DNA from: Pseudomonas rustica
GTDB taxonomy: Bacteria; Pseudomonadota; Gammaproteobacteria; Pseudomonadales; Pseudomonadaceae
NCBI RefSeq assembly: GCF_018336155.1
Contig: NZ_JAGYHF010000008.1
Location: 296,054 to 360,053 of the forward strand
Direction of reading: 5' to 3'
DNA: 64,000 bases
In this document: positions 51,308 to 59,883 of the stretch, in pieces
Position numbering within the stretch: position 1 is the first letter of the stretch
How the letters are laid out: the number at the start of each line of letters is the position of its first letter
The notes under the pieces: model-generated
Databases searched by the model: none
The model's input: only the letters and a program-made list of their open reading frames with translations
What the model was told of the DNA's origin: nothing
Translations under genes and position numbers: made by a program

Positions 51308-53269
51308 TCAGGGCAGCTCCAGCCCGCCCGATGCCTTGTGCAATTTGCGCAGATGCGCACCAATCTGCTTCACATTCTCCTCACTCGCCGCAATCTCGGC
51401 AGCGCGCTTCGGCTCCAGCAACTTGCGCACTTCCGCATCCAGATCACCCGACAGCACCAGCAACTTCTTCTGCCGCTGGCTGCTTTCATCTTCCAGTCGC
51501 TTGAACTCGCTCGGCTGTGGCAACCCATAACCACGACTATCAAGAAGCTCTGCCGGACGGCTGAGGAAGCCGCTGTTAGCGAGGATTTCCTGCAACGTCG
51601 CGTTGGCCTTGTCCATACCGCCATTTTCAAGCTCACGCGCGCCGAGGTAACGCTGCTTGACCTCATCCTGCGCCAGCAACAACTGACGTCGATAACTCGC
51701 CTGCTCCAGCAATAACAACGCCGCGCTGGTGCGCAGATCCGCACGCTCGAACCACTCGCGGCGTTCTTCGGCGGTGAGCGACAGCCATTCCTCAACGGTG
51801 GTCTGTTTGATCGGCAGCTGCTTCTTCAACACATCAAACATCGCCTGATAGCGATCGCGGAACGAGTCGAAACGATAACCCAGACGCAGCGCTTCTTTCG
51901 GATCATCCAACACGCTGGTATCGGCCAACCCGCGGCCCTTCATCACTTCCAGCAAGCCGTTGGGCATGATGCTGTCGAGTCCAACGAACCGGCTGTTATC
52001 ACTGCCGCTGCGCAACAGTTTCAAACCTTCCACCGCGCAGTTGTTGGAGAGGAAAAAGTAGTTGCCGTCGTAGCTCCAATGCATCTCGGCAGCGTGTTCG
52101 ACCACGCCTTCGATCTCTTCCCGTGACAGGTTGATCGGCACGGAGGCGAGGCTGCGCAATTCAGTCTTGGTGTATTCGTCGATCACCTGTGCGAGCGGCA
52201 GCACAAACAGTCGCGAAGGGTATTTGCCGACCAGTCCGTCCCAGCTCGATAGCTGCACATCGCCGACAAAGGCACGGTACGACAACACCAGATGCTGATC
52301 GAGATCGAGTCGGCAATCCGGCCCACGCGGACGGCCCGGCGCGCAGATCACCAGCCGCAACATGCTGTGGCCCCAGCGGCTGACCCAGTTCTGATTGGCC
52401 TCTGCGAGCAAGTAATCAACCGCGTAAACCCGCTCCGGATCGACGTGCCCCAGTGGCTGTTTGGCGAAGTCGTTACCGGCGTTCAAAAACGCGAAGGTCT
52501 TGCTGCAAGTGTCTTTGGCCGGTGGCGCCCAGCCGAAATGTTGCTGGTAATAGCGGTACAGCGCGGGGCGGCGGCATGCGTAGCTCGGGTCGAGGAGGAA
52601 GTACTCCATGTTGACCGCGACGAACTCTTTCGGGCTGGAAATCTCGTACAAATCCGGGCTACGGGCGATCTGCCGATTGTGCTGCTCACGCTCACCGCGA
52701 CGGCCGACGTATTGCTGCCAACCGGCGAGGTCGAGCAGGCGCGGATCATCGCTGAGGGTAAAGCGACGGCCGTTCTGGCCACGGCACTCGTCGGGAATGC
52801 CGATCAATCCGGCGCTGTTGAAGCGGCGGGTGCAACGCTGGATCAGCGTGCGCTCGGCGTCTGGCCACAAGCGGGCGCGGTCATAAATGTGGGTGATTTC
52901 GTGCAGCACGGTGGCGAGCAATTCCTGGCGCACAGTGCCGTGGGGGCGATTGGTTTTTTCTTTTGCGGCGCTGCTATCGGTGAGGCCGGCGAGCAGTTTG
53001 CGGTTCAGATCGAGTTCGGCAACCAGCGTCGCCTGGCCGTAGGCGTTGGCGGGCATGTCGTCGGTCCAGCCGACATCGATGCGCCGATCCAGCCGCTCGA
53101 TAAAGCTCGGCGGCAGTTTTTGCATCGCCTCATCGATCAGCGCCTGGCTGGCCTGTTGTTGGGCGGGGCTCAGACCTTCGGTCTTGAGCCGCAATTGCAG
53201 GCCGGCGTGGGCGCTGTTGCCAAGTAGCAACAACGCGCCGGCCAGCAGCCAGGCGCCGAGTGACTTCAC
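51308..53269 (-). CDS. DUF4105 protein with N-terminal HExxH region, Lnb-like candidate
   Basis: A 653-residue exported protein (signal peptide to about residue 22). The N-terminal half carries a zinc-protease-like HEITH (residues 123–127) with a conserved ECxxF-type Cys region; the middle is a DUF4105 domain with RWGHSMLRLV (His301) and FFLSNNCAVEGL (Cys411), the expected His/Cys catalytic pair; the last 130 residues are a helical, coiled-coil-like tail. DUF4105 proteins include Lnb lipoprotein N-acyltransferases in Firmicutes, but that role is not established here. The start is a GTG whose first bases overlap the preceding DUF2388 stop (GTGA), so it is translationally coupled. Confidence 0.85.
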   Translation of the reverse strand: MKSLGAWLLAGALLLLGNSAHAGLQLRLKTEGLSPAQQQASQALIDEAMQKLPPSFIERLDRRIDVGWTDDMPANAYGQATLVAELDLNRKLLAGLTDSSAAKEKTNRPHGTVRQELLATVLHEITHIYDRARLWPDAERTLIQRCTRRFNSAGLIGIPDECRGQNGRRFTLSDDPRLLDLAGWQQYVGRRGEREQHNRQIARSPDLYEISSPKEFVAVNMEYFLLDPSYACRRPALYRYYQQHFGWAPPAKDTCSKTFAFLNAGNDFAKQPLGHVDPERVYAVDYLLAEANQNWVSRWGHSMLRLVICAPGRPRGPDCRLDLDQHLVLSYRAFVGDVQLSSWDGLVGKYPSRLFVLPLAQVIDEYTKTELRSLASVPINLSREEIEGVVEHAAEMHWSYDGNYFFLSNNCAVEGLKLLRSGSDNSRFVGLDSIMPNGLLEVMKGRGLADTSVLDDPKEALRLGYRFDSFRDRYQAMFDVLKKQLPIKQTTVEEWLSLTAEERREWFERADLRTSAALLLLEQASYRRQLLLAQDEVKQRYLGARELENGGMDKANATLQEILANSGFLSRPAELLDSRGYGLPQPSEFKRLEDESSQRQKKLLVLSGDLDAEVRKLLEPKRAAEIAASEENVKQIGAHLRKLHKASGGLELP

Positions 53270-53586
53270 AGTGCGAGGATGGCTTCGGCGAGTACCTGAT
53301 CACTGGCGTCGCGGGCTTCCGGGACGCGCGTGCGCAATGTGTTGAGGGCGGCTTCAAGGTGCGCGCCACGGATATCACCGTTGGTGGCGACGAAGCTGGC
53401 GGCGTCATCGTGCGCTTCGCGGATGATTTTCGAGTCGCGGATCGAGGTGGTGGTGTCGGAGGTGAAATCGATGGTGCGCTGGGAGGCACGAACGATGATG
53501 TTACTGGTGGCTACCAGGGTGTGCGCCTGGGCCACGTCGGCCAACAAAAACAGGCCAAGGGCGGCAGCAATCAGCGGGCTACGCAT
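53266..53586 (-). CDS. DUF2388 protein, copy A (coupled to the DUF4105 gene)
   Basis: A 106-residue protein with a signal peptide (about residues 1–21, AQA) and the DUF2388 core: SIRDSKIIREAHDDAASFVATNGDIRGAHLEAAL and a C-terminal LAEAILAL. Unknown function; the family is, to my knowledge, nearly confined to Pseudomonas. Its TGA overlaps the DUF4105 GTG start. It is the third gene of the tandem triplet in transcription order. Confidence 0.86.
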   Translation of the reverse strand: MRSPLIAAALGLFLLADVAQAHTLVATSNIIVRASQRTIDFTSDTTTSIRDSKIIREAHDDAASFVATNGDIRGAHLEAALNTLRTRVPEARDASDQVLAEAILAL

Positions 53587-53628
53587 GGAACGACTCCGGA
53601 GGGACAGGTTAACTAAGGGCTGGGTTAA

Positions 53629-53946
53629 CTATTGGACGAGAATTGCTTCTGCCAGTTCAAGGTCAGAGACATGAAGTTTCGGCCGTTTTTTACGCAGGTA
53701 ATTCAGCGCGGATTCCAGCTGCGCCCCGCGCAATTGGCCGTCACTGGCCACGAACGCTGCCGCGTCATCGTGAGCGGCGAACAGCAGTTTACGGTCGAAA
53801 GGCGCGGAAGACACCATGCTGGTGGCGTAACCACTGACGACAATGCCTTGCGTCGACGCATTGAAAGCATCATAGGCATCGACCGACGTCGCCCAACAGG
53901 CGCTCAGCAATACGGAAGGGATCAGCAGATTTGGAAGAAAACGCAT
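53629..53946 (-). CDS. DUF2388 protein, copy B
   Basis: A 105-residue secreted protein; the most diverged copy. Conserved features are AHDDAAAFVASDGQLRGAQLESALNYLR and the C-terminal LAEAILVQ. The signal sequence contains a Cys (LLSACWATS), which could make it a lipoprotein, unlike its neighbours. It lies 42 nt upstream of copy A and 107 nt downstream of copy C. Confidence 0.84.
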   Translation of the reverse strand: MRFLPNLLIPSVLLSACWATSVDAYDAFNASTQGIVVSGYATSMVSSAPFDRKLLFAAHDDAAAFVASDGQLRGAQLESALNYLRKKRPKLHVSDLELAEAILVQ

Positions 53947-54005
53947 CGGACTCGGTAACTGTTAGCGAGCCGCAAGGCTAGCGCAATGCCCGGGCCAGAG
54001 CCAGT

Positions 54006-54042
54006 CTCGAAACATCGGGACACGGCTGGCGTGTCCCGCAAT
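54006..54042 (-). terminator. Hairpin between DUF2388 copies C and B
   Basis: AACAT-CGGGACACG and CGTGTCCCG-…ATGTT pair in a long stem around a GCTGG loop. On the minus strand it is followed only by a short mixed T region, so partial termination or 3'-end protection is more likely than complete stop. It could set different levels for copy C and the rest of the operon. Confidence 0.55.
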
Positions 54043-54053
54043 GTTCGAATCGC

Positions 54054-54371
54054 TTAGATCGTCAGGATGGCCTGAGCCAGCTCTGCGTCGGTCGCGTTCA
54101 GTTGTGGAGCCTGGTGGCGGATGTGATCCAGCGCGCTTTCCAGTTTCACGCCACGGATATCGCCTTGGGTAGCGACGAAGCTGGCCGCGTCATCACGGGC
54201 AGCGAGGACGATTTTGTCGTCACGGAACGACGAGGTCACATCGGAAGTGGCGTCGGACGAAGATTTCAGCGCACCGACGACGGCGTCAGTGGTAACGATG
54301 AAACTGGTGGCGCTGGCGTTGGCAGCAACGGCCAGAAGGGCAGCAGCGCTGAGCAGGCGGAGACGGGACAT
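54054..54371 (-). CDS. DUF2388 protein, copy C
   Basis: A 105-residue secreted protein with a clear signal peptide (about residues 1–21, ending ASA). The core is SFRDDKIVLAARDDAASFVATQGDIRGVKLESALDHIR and the C-terminal ELAQAILTI. It is closest to copy A. The ATG at 54369–54371 follows AGGAG by 8 nt; the longer frame to 54446 is not family-like. First gene of the triplet. Confidence 0.86.
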   Translation of the reverse strand: MSRLRLLSAAALLAVAANASATSFIVTTDAVVGALKSSSDATSDVTSSFRDDKIVLAARDDAASFVATQGDIRGVKLESALDHIRHQAPQLNATDAELAQAILTI

Positions 54372-54512
54372 GATGTAACTCCTGTGAATAAACCGTATTG
54401 AGAGGTGGCTCGGTATCTGAGGAGTCAGACGCCTGTTGCGCATCATTCGCCACGTTCTGTGTGGATATTAGGCGCAGATGCGTTCGCCAAACCAGCATCC
54501 AGACGAAAAACC

Positions 54513-54591
54513 TGTAGGAGCTGCCGAAGGCTGCGATCTTTTGCTTTGGATTTTCAAGATCAAAAGATCGCAGCCTTCGGCAGCTCCTACA
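54513..54591. repeat. Inverted pair of the TGTAGGAGCTGCCG-type repeat
   Basis: TGTAGGAGCTGCCGAAGG… and its inverse, with a CTTTTGC/AAAAGATC core, forming one long hairpin. Its left arm matches the single copy at 1636–1671 for 25 bases. Confidence 0.92.
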
Positions 54592-54658
54592 ATTGTACTG
54601 GTTGGTAATCAGCGTATCTGAACTGTACTGGTTTGGGTTTTTCAGGGGCTGAAACTAC

Positions 54659-54690
54659 AAAACCCGTCGTGGTTTCCCACGACGGGTTTT
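54659..54690. terminator. Intrinsic terminator downstream of the DUF1127 gene
   Basis: AAAACCCGTCGTGG and CCACGACGGGTTTT pair perfectly around TTT(C). It lies 58 nt beyond the DUF1127 stop on the minus strand, and the T tract works in both directions. Confidence 0.93.
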
Positions 54691-54747
54691 GCTTGTGCAA
54701 TTCGGGTTGCTGGCGGTGGGTCTAACGACCAGAGCCAGCGACGCTGT

Positions 54748-54963
54748 TTAGCGCCAGAACGGCTTGCTCAGCTCTTCGTAGCGTTGAGCTTCGCTGATAC
54801 CGGCGTCTGCCAGCAAACGCGAATCCAGACGGGCCAATTGGTGGCGGCTGGAGATGCGGCGCTGCCACAACATCAGGTTGGCGAGAACGCGCAGAGGCAT
54901 GGAAGCCTGGTTTTTTGCAGCTTTGTCTTCGAAGAACAGTTCGGAACTGAGTGTACGTTCCAT
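54748..54963 (-). CDS. DUF1127 domain small protein
   Basis: A 71-residue basic protein. The DUF1127 core (LMLWQRRISSRHQLARLDSRLLADAGIS) is at residues 31–58, followed by a Trp-Arg end. Small DUF1127 proteins of this kind bind RNA in some alphaproteobacteria and affect phosphate or stress responses; the role in Pseudomonas is not settled. The second ATG (54961–54963) is 9 nt from GGAAGG and is preferred over the one at 54972, which touches it. It is surrounded by ACTGTAC-type sites. Confidence 0.85.
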   Translation of the reverse strand: MERTLSSELFFEDKAAKNQASMPLRVLANLMLWQRRISSRHQLARLDSRLLADAGISEAQRYEELSKPFWR

Positions 54964-55284
54964 GGTTGACATCCTTCCGCTTGTGGCGGGATCAGGTAGT
55001 GGTTTGACTGGTGCCCATGATCCTCTCGTTTGCCTAGTCTCTCTAGATACAGTTCAACTGTATTGTGAGTGACCAGTTAACTGTTTATAGGCGGTGTACG
55101 GGTCGAAATAGAGCAAACTGTACCTGTCCGCACTTAAGTAGTGCGTTTTTGCTCAATTCGTCAGGAAAGGTAGGCAAATGCTGTAGGAAATGACCAGTAC
55201 AGCAGTACAGTTTTTGTCAGGCGGGAGACTTGCGAGAGTCCGCCGATGCAAACTGTGTTTGCATCGGCGGTTCATCTGTGTGAA
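54964..55284. other. Intergenic region upstream of the DUF1127 gene with clustered ACTGTA sites
   Basis: 321 nt without a gene. It holds a perfect palindrome at 55047–55063, CAGTTAACTG at 55074–55083, AAACTGTACCTGT at 55115–55127 and AGTACAGCAGTACAG at 55196–55210. Their density suggests binding of one or more regulator dimers. Confidence 0.65.
55047..55063. promoter_or_regulatory. ATACAGTT-C-AACTGTAT palindrome, likely regulator site
   Basis: Perfect 8-bp arms around one base, 84 nt before the DUF1127 start. The half-site AACTGTA recurs in the flanks. GntR/MocR-type regulators with aminotransferase domains are known to bind related CTGTA half-sites in pseudomonads; no such gene is in this window. 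Confidence 0.5.
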
Positions 55285-56778
55285 TTACACCGCCAGCATG
55301 CGCCCGGTTTCTTCCAGGTTCATATGCCAGCTCAGCGCTTCCCGCAGGATGTGCGGGGTGTGGCCACCAATCGCACAGGCCGCCGTGAAGTAATCGTTGA
55401 GCGCCTGGCGGAAGTCCGGGTGCACACAGTTATCAATGATGACCCGCGCACGCTCCCGTGGCGCCAGGCCACGCAGATCGGCGAGGCCGACTTCGGTCAC
55501 CAGAATGTCGACGTCGTGCTCGGTGTGGTCAACGTGGCTGACCATCGGCACTACGCTGGAGATCGCGCCACCCTTGGCGATCGACTTGGTCACGAACACC
55601 GCCAGGTGCGCGTTGCGCGCGAAGTCACCCGATCCACCGATGCCGTTCATCATCCGCGTACCGCAGACGTGGGTGGAATTGACGTTGCCGTAGATGTCGA
55701 ACTCCAATGCCGTGTTGATCCCGATAATGCCCAAGCGGCGCACCACTTCCGGGTGGTTGGAGATCTCCTGCGGGCGCAGCACCAGTTTGTCCTTGTACTT
55801 CTCGAGATTGCCGAACACGTCGCTGTTGCGGCGCTCCGACAAAGTGATCGAGCTGCCCGAAGCAAAGCTCAGCTTGCCGGCGTCGATCAGGTCGAAGGTC
55901 GAATCCTGCAACACTTCGGAGTACATGGTCAGGTCTTCGAACGGCGAATCGATCAGGCCACACATCACCGCGTTGGCAATGTTGCCGATGCCGGCCTGCA
56001 ACGGGCCGAGCTTGTTGGTCATGCGCCCGGCGTCGACTTCCTGTTTGAAGAAGGTGATCAGGTGCTCGGCGATGGCGTTGGTATCGACGTCCGGCGTCGA
56101 CACGGTGGACGGCGAATCCGACTGCTGGGTTATAACGATGGCGACAATCTTCTCCGGCGGAATCGGAATCGCCGTGCTGCCGATGCGGTCGTCGACTTTT
56201 ACCAGCGGGATCGGCGTGCGCGTCGGGCGATACGTAGGGATATAGATGTCGTGCAGGCCTTCGAGATTAGCGTTGTGCGCCAGGTTGATCTCGACGATCA
56301 CTTGTTTGGCGAAAATCGCGAAGCTCGCCGAGTTGCCCACCGAGGTGGTCGGCACGATGTGGCCCTGTTCGGTGATGGCCACGGCTTCGATGACCGCAAT
56401 GTCCGGCAGCTTCAGTTGCTGATTGCGCAATTGCTCGACGGTTTCCGACAGGTGCTGATCGATGAACATTACCTGGCCGGCGTTGATCGCCTTGCGCAAG
56501 GTGCTGTCGACCTGGAACGGCATGCGCCGCGACAGCACGCCGGCCTCGGTCAGTTGCTTGTCGAGGTCGTTGCCCAGGCTGGCGCCGGTCATCAGGCTGA
56601 TCTTCAGCGGCGTGACCTTGGCGCGCTCGGCCAGTGCGTGAGGGACGGCTTTGGCTTCGCCGGCACGGGTGAAACCGCTCATGCCGACGGTCATGCCGTC
56701 CTCAATCAGAGCGGCTGCGTCGGCGGCGCTCATCACTTTGTCCAACAACGAAGGCAGGCGAATACGGTCACGGTACAT
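55285..56778 (-). CDS. Acetyl-CoA hydrolase/CoA-transferase (succinyl-CoA:acetate type)
   Basis: A 497-residue class I CoA-transferase. It has the two-lobed layout (N-terminal DRIRLPSLLDKVMSAADAAALIEDGMTVGMSGFTRAGEAK and C-terminal CGTRMMNGIGGSGDFARNAHLAVFVT), matching the AarC/SCACT family that interconverts acetate and succinyl-CoA; the residue order near the glycine-rich loop agrees. It would allow acetate or propionate CoA-ester shuffling. The gene stands alone: upstream is a non-coding gap before pntB. PAO1 has a close relative (PA5445, from memory). Confidence 0.9.
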   Translation of the reverse strand: MYRDRIRLPSLLDKVMSAADAAALIEDGMTVGMSGFTRAGEAKAVPHALAERAKVTPLKISLMTGASLGNDLDKQLTEAGVLSRRMPFQVDSTLRKAINAGQVMFIDQHLSETVEQLRNQQLKLPDIAVIEAVAITEQGHIVPTTSVGNSASFAIFAKQVIVEINLAHNANLEGLHDIYIPTYRPTRTPIPLVKVDDRIGSTAIPIPPEKIVAIVITQQSDSPSTVSTPDVDTNAIAEHLITFFKQEVDAGRMTNKLGPLQAGIGNIANAVMCGLIDSPFEDLTMYSEVLQDSTFDLIDAGKLSFASGSSITLSERRNSDVFGNLEKYKDKLVLRPQEISNHPEVVRRLGIIGINTALEFDIYGNVNSTHVCGTRMMNGIGGSGDFARNAHLAVFVTKSIAKGGAISSVVPMVSHVDHTEHDVDILVTEVGLADLRGLAPRERARVIIDNCVHPDFRQALNDYFTAACAIGGHTPHILREALSWHMNLEETGRMLAV

Positions 56779-56947
56779 GGATTATTATCTCGGGAAGCGA
56801 GTAGCAGGATGCGCAGTCTAGTGAATTTGACGGGCGCCTGTCCCGCTACCAAGGTCGCAAACGAGGCGTCTATTCAGCGGGTTTCAAGTAAAACACCGTT
56901 ACTGGATCTGCAACAACGCGGCAAATTGTCCGACTGTTTGCGCAAAC

Positions 56948-56974
56948 AAAAACGCCCCGACAAGTCGGGGCGTT
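56948..56974 (-). terminator. Intrinsic terminator of the pnt operon
   Basis: CGCCCCGAC and GTCGGGGCG pair perfectly around TT, followed by TTTTTG on the minus strand, 18 nt after the pntB stop. Confidence 0.93.
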
Positions 56975-56992
56975 CGGTGTTGCAGCGGGGAA

Positions 56993-58426
56993 TTATTCGA
57001 CCGCTTTAACCATGTCTTCGATGACTTTCTTCGCGTCGCCGAAGACCATCATGGTCTTGTCCAGATAGAACAGTTCGTTGTCCAGGCCGGCATAGCCGCT
57101 GGCCATCGAGCGCTTGTTGACGATGATGGTCTTGGCCTTGAACGCTTCGAGAATCGGCATGCCGGCAATCGGCGACTTCGGATCGTTCTTCGCGGCCGGG
57201 TTGACCACGTCGTTCGCGCCCAGCACCAACACCACGTCGGCCTGGCCGAACTCGGAGTTGATGTCTTCCATCTCGAACACTTGATCGTAAGGCACTTCGG
57301 CCTCGGCGAGCAGAACGTTCATGTGCCCCGGCATACGGCCGGCAACCGGATGGATCGCGTACTTCACGGTCACGCCACGGTGGGTCAGCTTCTCGGTCAG
57401 CTCTTTCAGCGCATGTTGTGCACGCGCTACTGCCAAGCCATAACCCGGCACGATGATCACGGTGTCGGCGTTGGTCAGCAGGAAAGTCGCGTCGTCAGCC
57501 GAACCGGATTTTACCGGGCGGGCTTCTTTCGCACCGGCAGGGCCTGCATCGGCTGTGTTGCCGAAACCGCCGAGCAGTACATTAAAGAAGGAACGGTTCA
57601 TCGCCTTGCACATGATGTACGAGAGGATCGCACCGCTCGAACCCACCAGCGAACCGGCAATGATCAGCATCGAGTTGTTCAGCGAGAAGCCGATACCTGC
57701 CGCCGCCCAGCCCGAATAGCTGTTGAGCATCGACACCACGACCGGCATGTCTGCACCGCCAATCGGGATGATGATCAGCACGCCCATCACGAACGCCAGC
57801 GCCAGCATCAGCGCGAACGCGGTGAGGTTGCCGGTGAACATGAAGGTCAGGCCGAGTGCCAGCGTAGCCAGACCCAGCACGGCATTCAGCTTGTGCTGAC
57901 CGGTGAACTGTACCGGTGCGCCCTGGAACAGACGAAACTTGTACTTGCCCGACAGCTTGCCGAAGGCAATCACCGAACCAGAGAAGGTGATCGCACCGAT
58001 CGCCGCGCCGAGGAACAGCTCCAGACGATTGCCCGCCGGGATCGAGTCGCCCAACTGTTTAACGATGCCCAGCGATTGCGGCTCAACCACCGCAGCGATG
58101 GCGATGAAGACTGCCGCGAGGCCAATCATGCTGTGCATGAAGGCGACCAGTTCCGGCATCTTGGTCATTTCAACGCGCTTGGCCATGATCGAACCGGCCG
58201 TGCCGCCGACCAACAGGCCAACGATGACGTAACCGATACCGGCAGTCGCCAGTTCAGCGCCCAACTTATAGATGAGGCCAACGGTAGTCAGAATGGCCAA
58301 CGCCATGCCGAGCATGCCGAACAGGTTGCCGCGCCGCGAGGTGGTCGGGTGCGACAGGCCTTTGAGGGCCTGGATGAAGCAGATCGACGCGATCAGGTAG
58401 AGCGTCGTGACGAGATTCATGCTCAT
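56993..58426 (-). CDS. pntB: NAD(P) transhydrogenase subunit beta
   Basis: A 477-residue protein with about nine helices and a C-terminal NADP(H)-binding domain with VIIVPGYGLAVARAQ (the fingerprint Gly cluster) and KRSMASGYAGLDN. It translocates protons while NADH reduces NADP+. Its ATG overlaps the stop of the small alpha-2 subunit gene by one base. Last gene of the split operon pntAa-pntAb-pntB. Confidence 0.96.
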   Translation of the reverse strand: MSMNLVTTLYLIASICFIQALKGLSHPTTSRRGNLFGMLGMALAILTTVGLIYKLGAELATAGIGYVIVGLLVGGTAGSIMAKRVEMTKMPELVAFMHSMIGLAAVFIAIAAVVEPQSLGIVKQLGDSIPAGNRLELFLGAAIGAITFSGSVIAFGKLSGKYKFRLFQGAPVQFTGQHKLNAVLGLATLALGLTFMFTGNLTAFALMLALAFVMGVLIIIPIGGADMPVVVSMLNSYSGWAAAGIGFSLNNSMLIIAGSLVGSSGAILSYIMCKAMNRSFFNVLLGGFGNTADAGPAGAKEARPVKSGSADDATFLLTNADTVIIVPGYGLAVARAQHALKELTEKLTHRGVTVKYAIHPVAGRMPGHMNVLLAEAEVPYDQVFEMEDINSEFGQADVVLVLGANDVVNPAAKNDPKSPIAGMPILEAFKAKTIIVNKRSMASGYAGLDNELFYLDKTMMVFGDAKKVIEDMVKAVE

Positions 58427-58746
58427 TACTTCGGCGCCTCTTCTTTTACTTTCGGGGCTTTCTTCTTGAACATCTCAAGCATGCGGCGGGTGACCAGGAA
58501 GCCACCGAACACGTTGACCGCGGCCAGTGCCACGGCGAGGGTGCCCATGGTTTTGCCCAGCGGCGTGACAGTTAGTGCCGCCGCAAGCATGGCACCGACG
58601 ATCACGATCGCCGAGATGGCGTTGGTTACCGCCATCAACGGCGTGTGCAGCGCAGGTGTAACGTTCCAGACCACGTGGTAACCGACATAAATCGCCAGCA
58701 CGAAGATGATCAGATTGTAGATACCGGGGGAGATAAGCTCTTCCAT
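58426..58746 (-). CDS. pntAb: NAD(P) transhydrogenase subunit alpha part 2
   Basis: A 106-residue membrane protein with three helices (about residues 9–25, 30–62, 66–90) and a Lys-rich tail. It corresponds to the C-terminal membrane part of the single-chain PntA of enterobacteria. Together with the separate NAD(H)-binding subunit it makes the alpha subunit. Coupled to pntB by a one-base overlap. Confidence 0.95.
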   Translation of the reverse strand: MEELISPGIYNLIIFVLAIYVGYHVVWNVTPALHTPLMAVTNAISAIVIVGAMLAAALTVTPLGKTMGTLAVALAAVNVFGGFLVTRRMLEMFKKKAPKVKEEAPK

Positions 58747-58761
58747 CGTCTGAATCCCTGC

Positions 58762-59883
58762 TTAGGCGTTTTTGCGGATGACTTGGCCGTCGCGGCACAT
58801 CAGGCACGCGGCGACGATGTCGTCTTCGAGGTTGACGTCGAACTGGCCTTCTTTGGTGAAGACCAGCTTGAGGAAGTCCAGCAGGTTGCGTGCGTACAGT
58901 GCCGAAGCGTCTGCAGCGACTTCGCCGGCCAGGTTGGTCGGGCCGCAAATGGTCACGCCATTCTCGACCACGACCTGATCAGCCACGGTCAGCGGGCAGT
59001 TGCCGCCCTGAGCCGCCGCGAGGTCGATGACCACCGAACCCGGTTTCATCTGCGCCACGGTGTCCGCGCTCAACAGCGTCGGTGCCTTGCGGCCCGGAAT
59101 CAGCGCGGTGGTGATGACGATGTCAGCCTGCTTGGCGCGCTCGTGCACGGCCTGGGCCTGACGCTGCATCCAGCTCGCCGGCATTGGTCGCGCGTAACCG
59201 CCGACACCGACGGCGCATTCGCGCTCTTCATCGGTCTCGTACGGCACGTCGACGAACTTCGCGCCGAGGGATTCGATCTGCTCTTTTACCGCCGGACGTA
59301 CGTCAGACGCTTCGATCACCGCACCCAGACGTTTCGCCGTGGCGATCGCCTGCAACCCGGCCACACCGGCGCCAAGAATCAGCACGCGCGCCGCTTTCAC
59401 GGTGCCCGCAGCGGTCATCAGCATTGGCATGAAGCGCGGATAGTGGTGAGCGGCCAGCAACACAGCCTTATAGCCGGCAATGTTCGCCTGCGACGACAAC
59501 ACATCGAGACTCTGCGCGCGCGAGGTGCGCGGCGCCGCTTCGAGGGCGAACGCGGTAATGCCGCACTCGGCCATCTTCGCGATGGTGTCGTTGTTGAACG
59601 GGTTGAGCATGCCGACCAATACCGTACCGCGCTTGATCAGCGTCAGTTCGGCATCGCTTGGCGCGACCACTTTGAGAATCAGCTCGGCGCCAAACGCGTC
59701 ATTGGCACTGCCAATGGTTGCGCCTGCCGCTTCATAGGCACTGTCGACCACACTGGCTTTAACGCCGGCGCCGGTTTGCACAGTGACCTTATGACCTTGG
59801 CTGATCAGCTTTTTAATGGTTTCCGGGGTTGCAGCAACCCGTGTTTCACCGGTCTGGGTTTCGAGAGGAACACCAATGTGCAC
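58762..59883 (-). CDS. pntAa: NAD(P) transhydrogenase subunit alpha part 1
   Basis: A 373-residue soluble NAD(H)-binding subunit with the nucleotide fold VLILGAGVAGLQAI and the alanine-dehydrogenase-like N-terminus (IGVPLETQTGETRVAATPETI). The start is GTG at 59881–59883, 7 nt after AGGAG. The frame continues upstream to 59958 without similarity. It is followed 15 nt later by pntAb. The operon gives NADPH under biosynthetic demand. Confidence 0.95.
   Translation of the reverse strand: MHIGVPLETQTGETRVAATPETIKKLISQGHKVTVQTGAGVKASVVDSAYEAAGATIGSANDAFGAELILKVVAPSDAELTLIKRGTVLVGMLNPFNNDTIAKMAECGITAFALEAAPRTSRAQSLDVLSSQANIAGYKAVLLAAHHYPRFMPMLMTAAGTVKAARVLILGAGVAGLQAIATAKRLGAVIEASDVRPAVKEQIESLGAKFVDVPYETDEERECAVGVGGYARPMPASWMQRQAQAVHERAKQADIVITTALIPGRKAPTLLSADTVAQMKPGSVVIDLAAAQGGNCPLTVADQVVVENGVTICGPTNLAGEVAADASALYARNLLDFLKLVFTKEGQFDVNLEDDIVAACLMCRDGQVIRKNA

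Larger units (their letters stand above)
54372..54747. other. Intergenic region with repeat, ACTGTAC sites and terminator
   Basis: 376 nt without a gene. It contains an inverted repeat pair (54513–54591), two direct TGTACTGGTT sites (54593–54603, 54621–54634) and a perfect terminator (54659–54690). The promoter for the DUF2388 genes should lie at the left end but was not resolved. Confidence 0.7.

Noticed and set aside
55246..57009. 587-codon frame antisense to the CoA-transferase
   Set aside because: His/Arg/Gln-rich shadow without motif; the opposite strand encodes a complete CoA-transferase.
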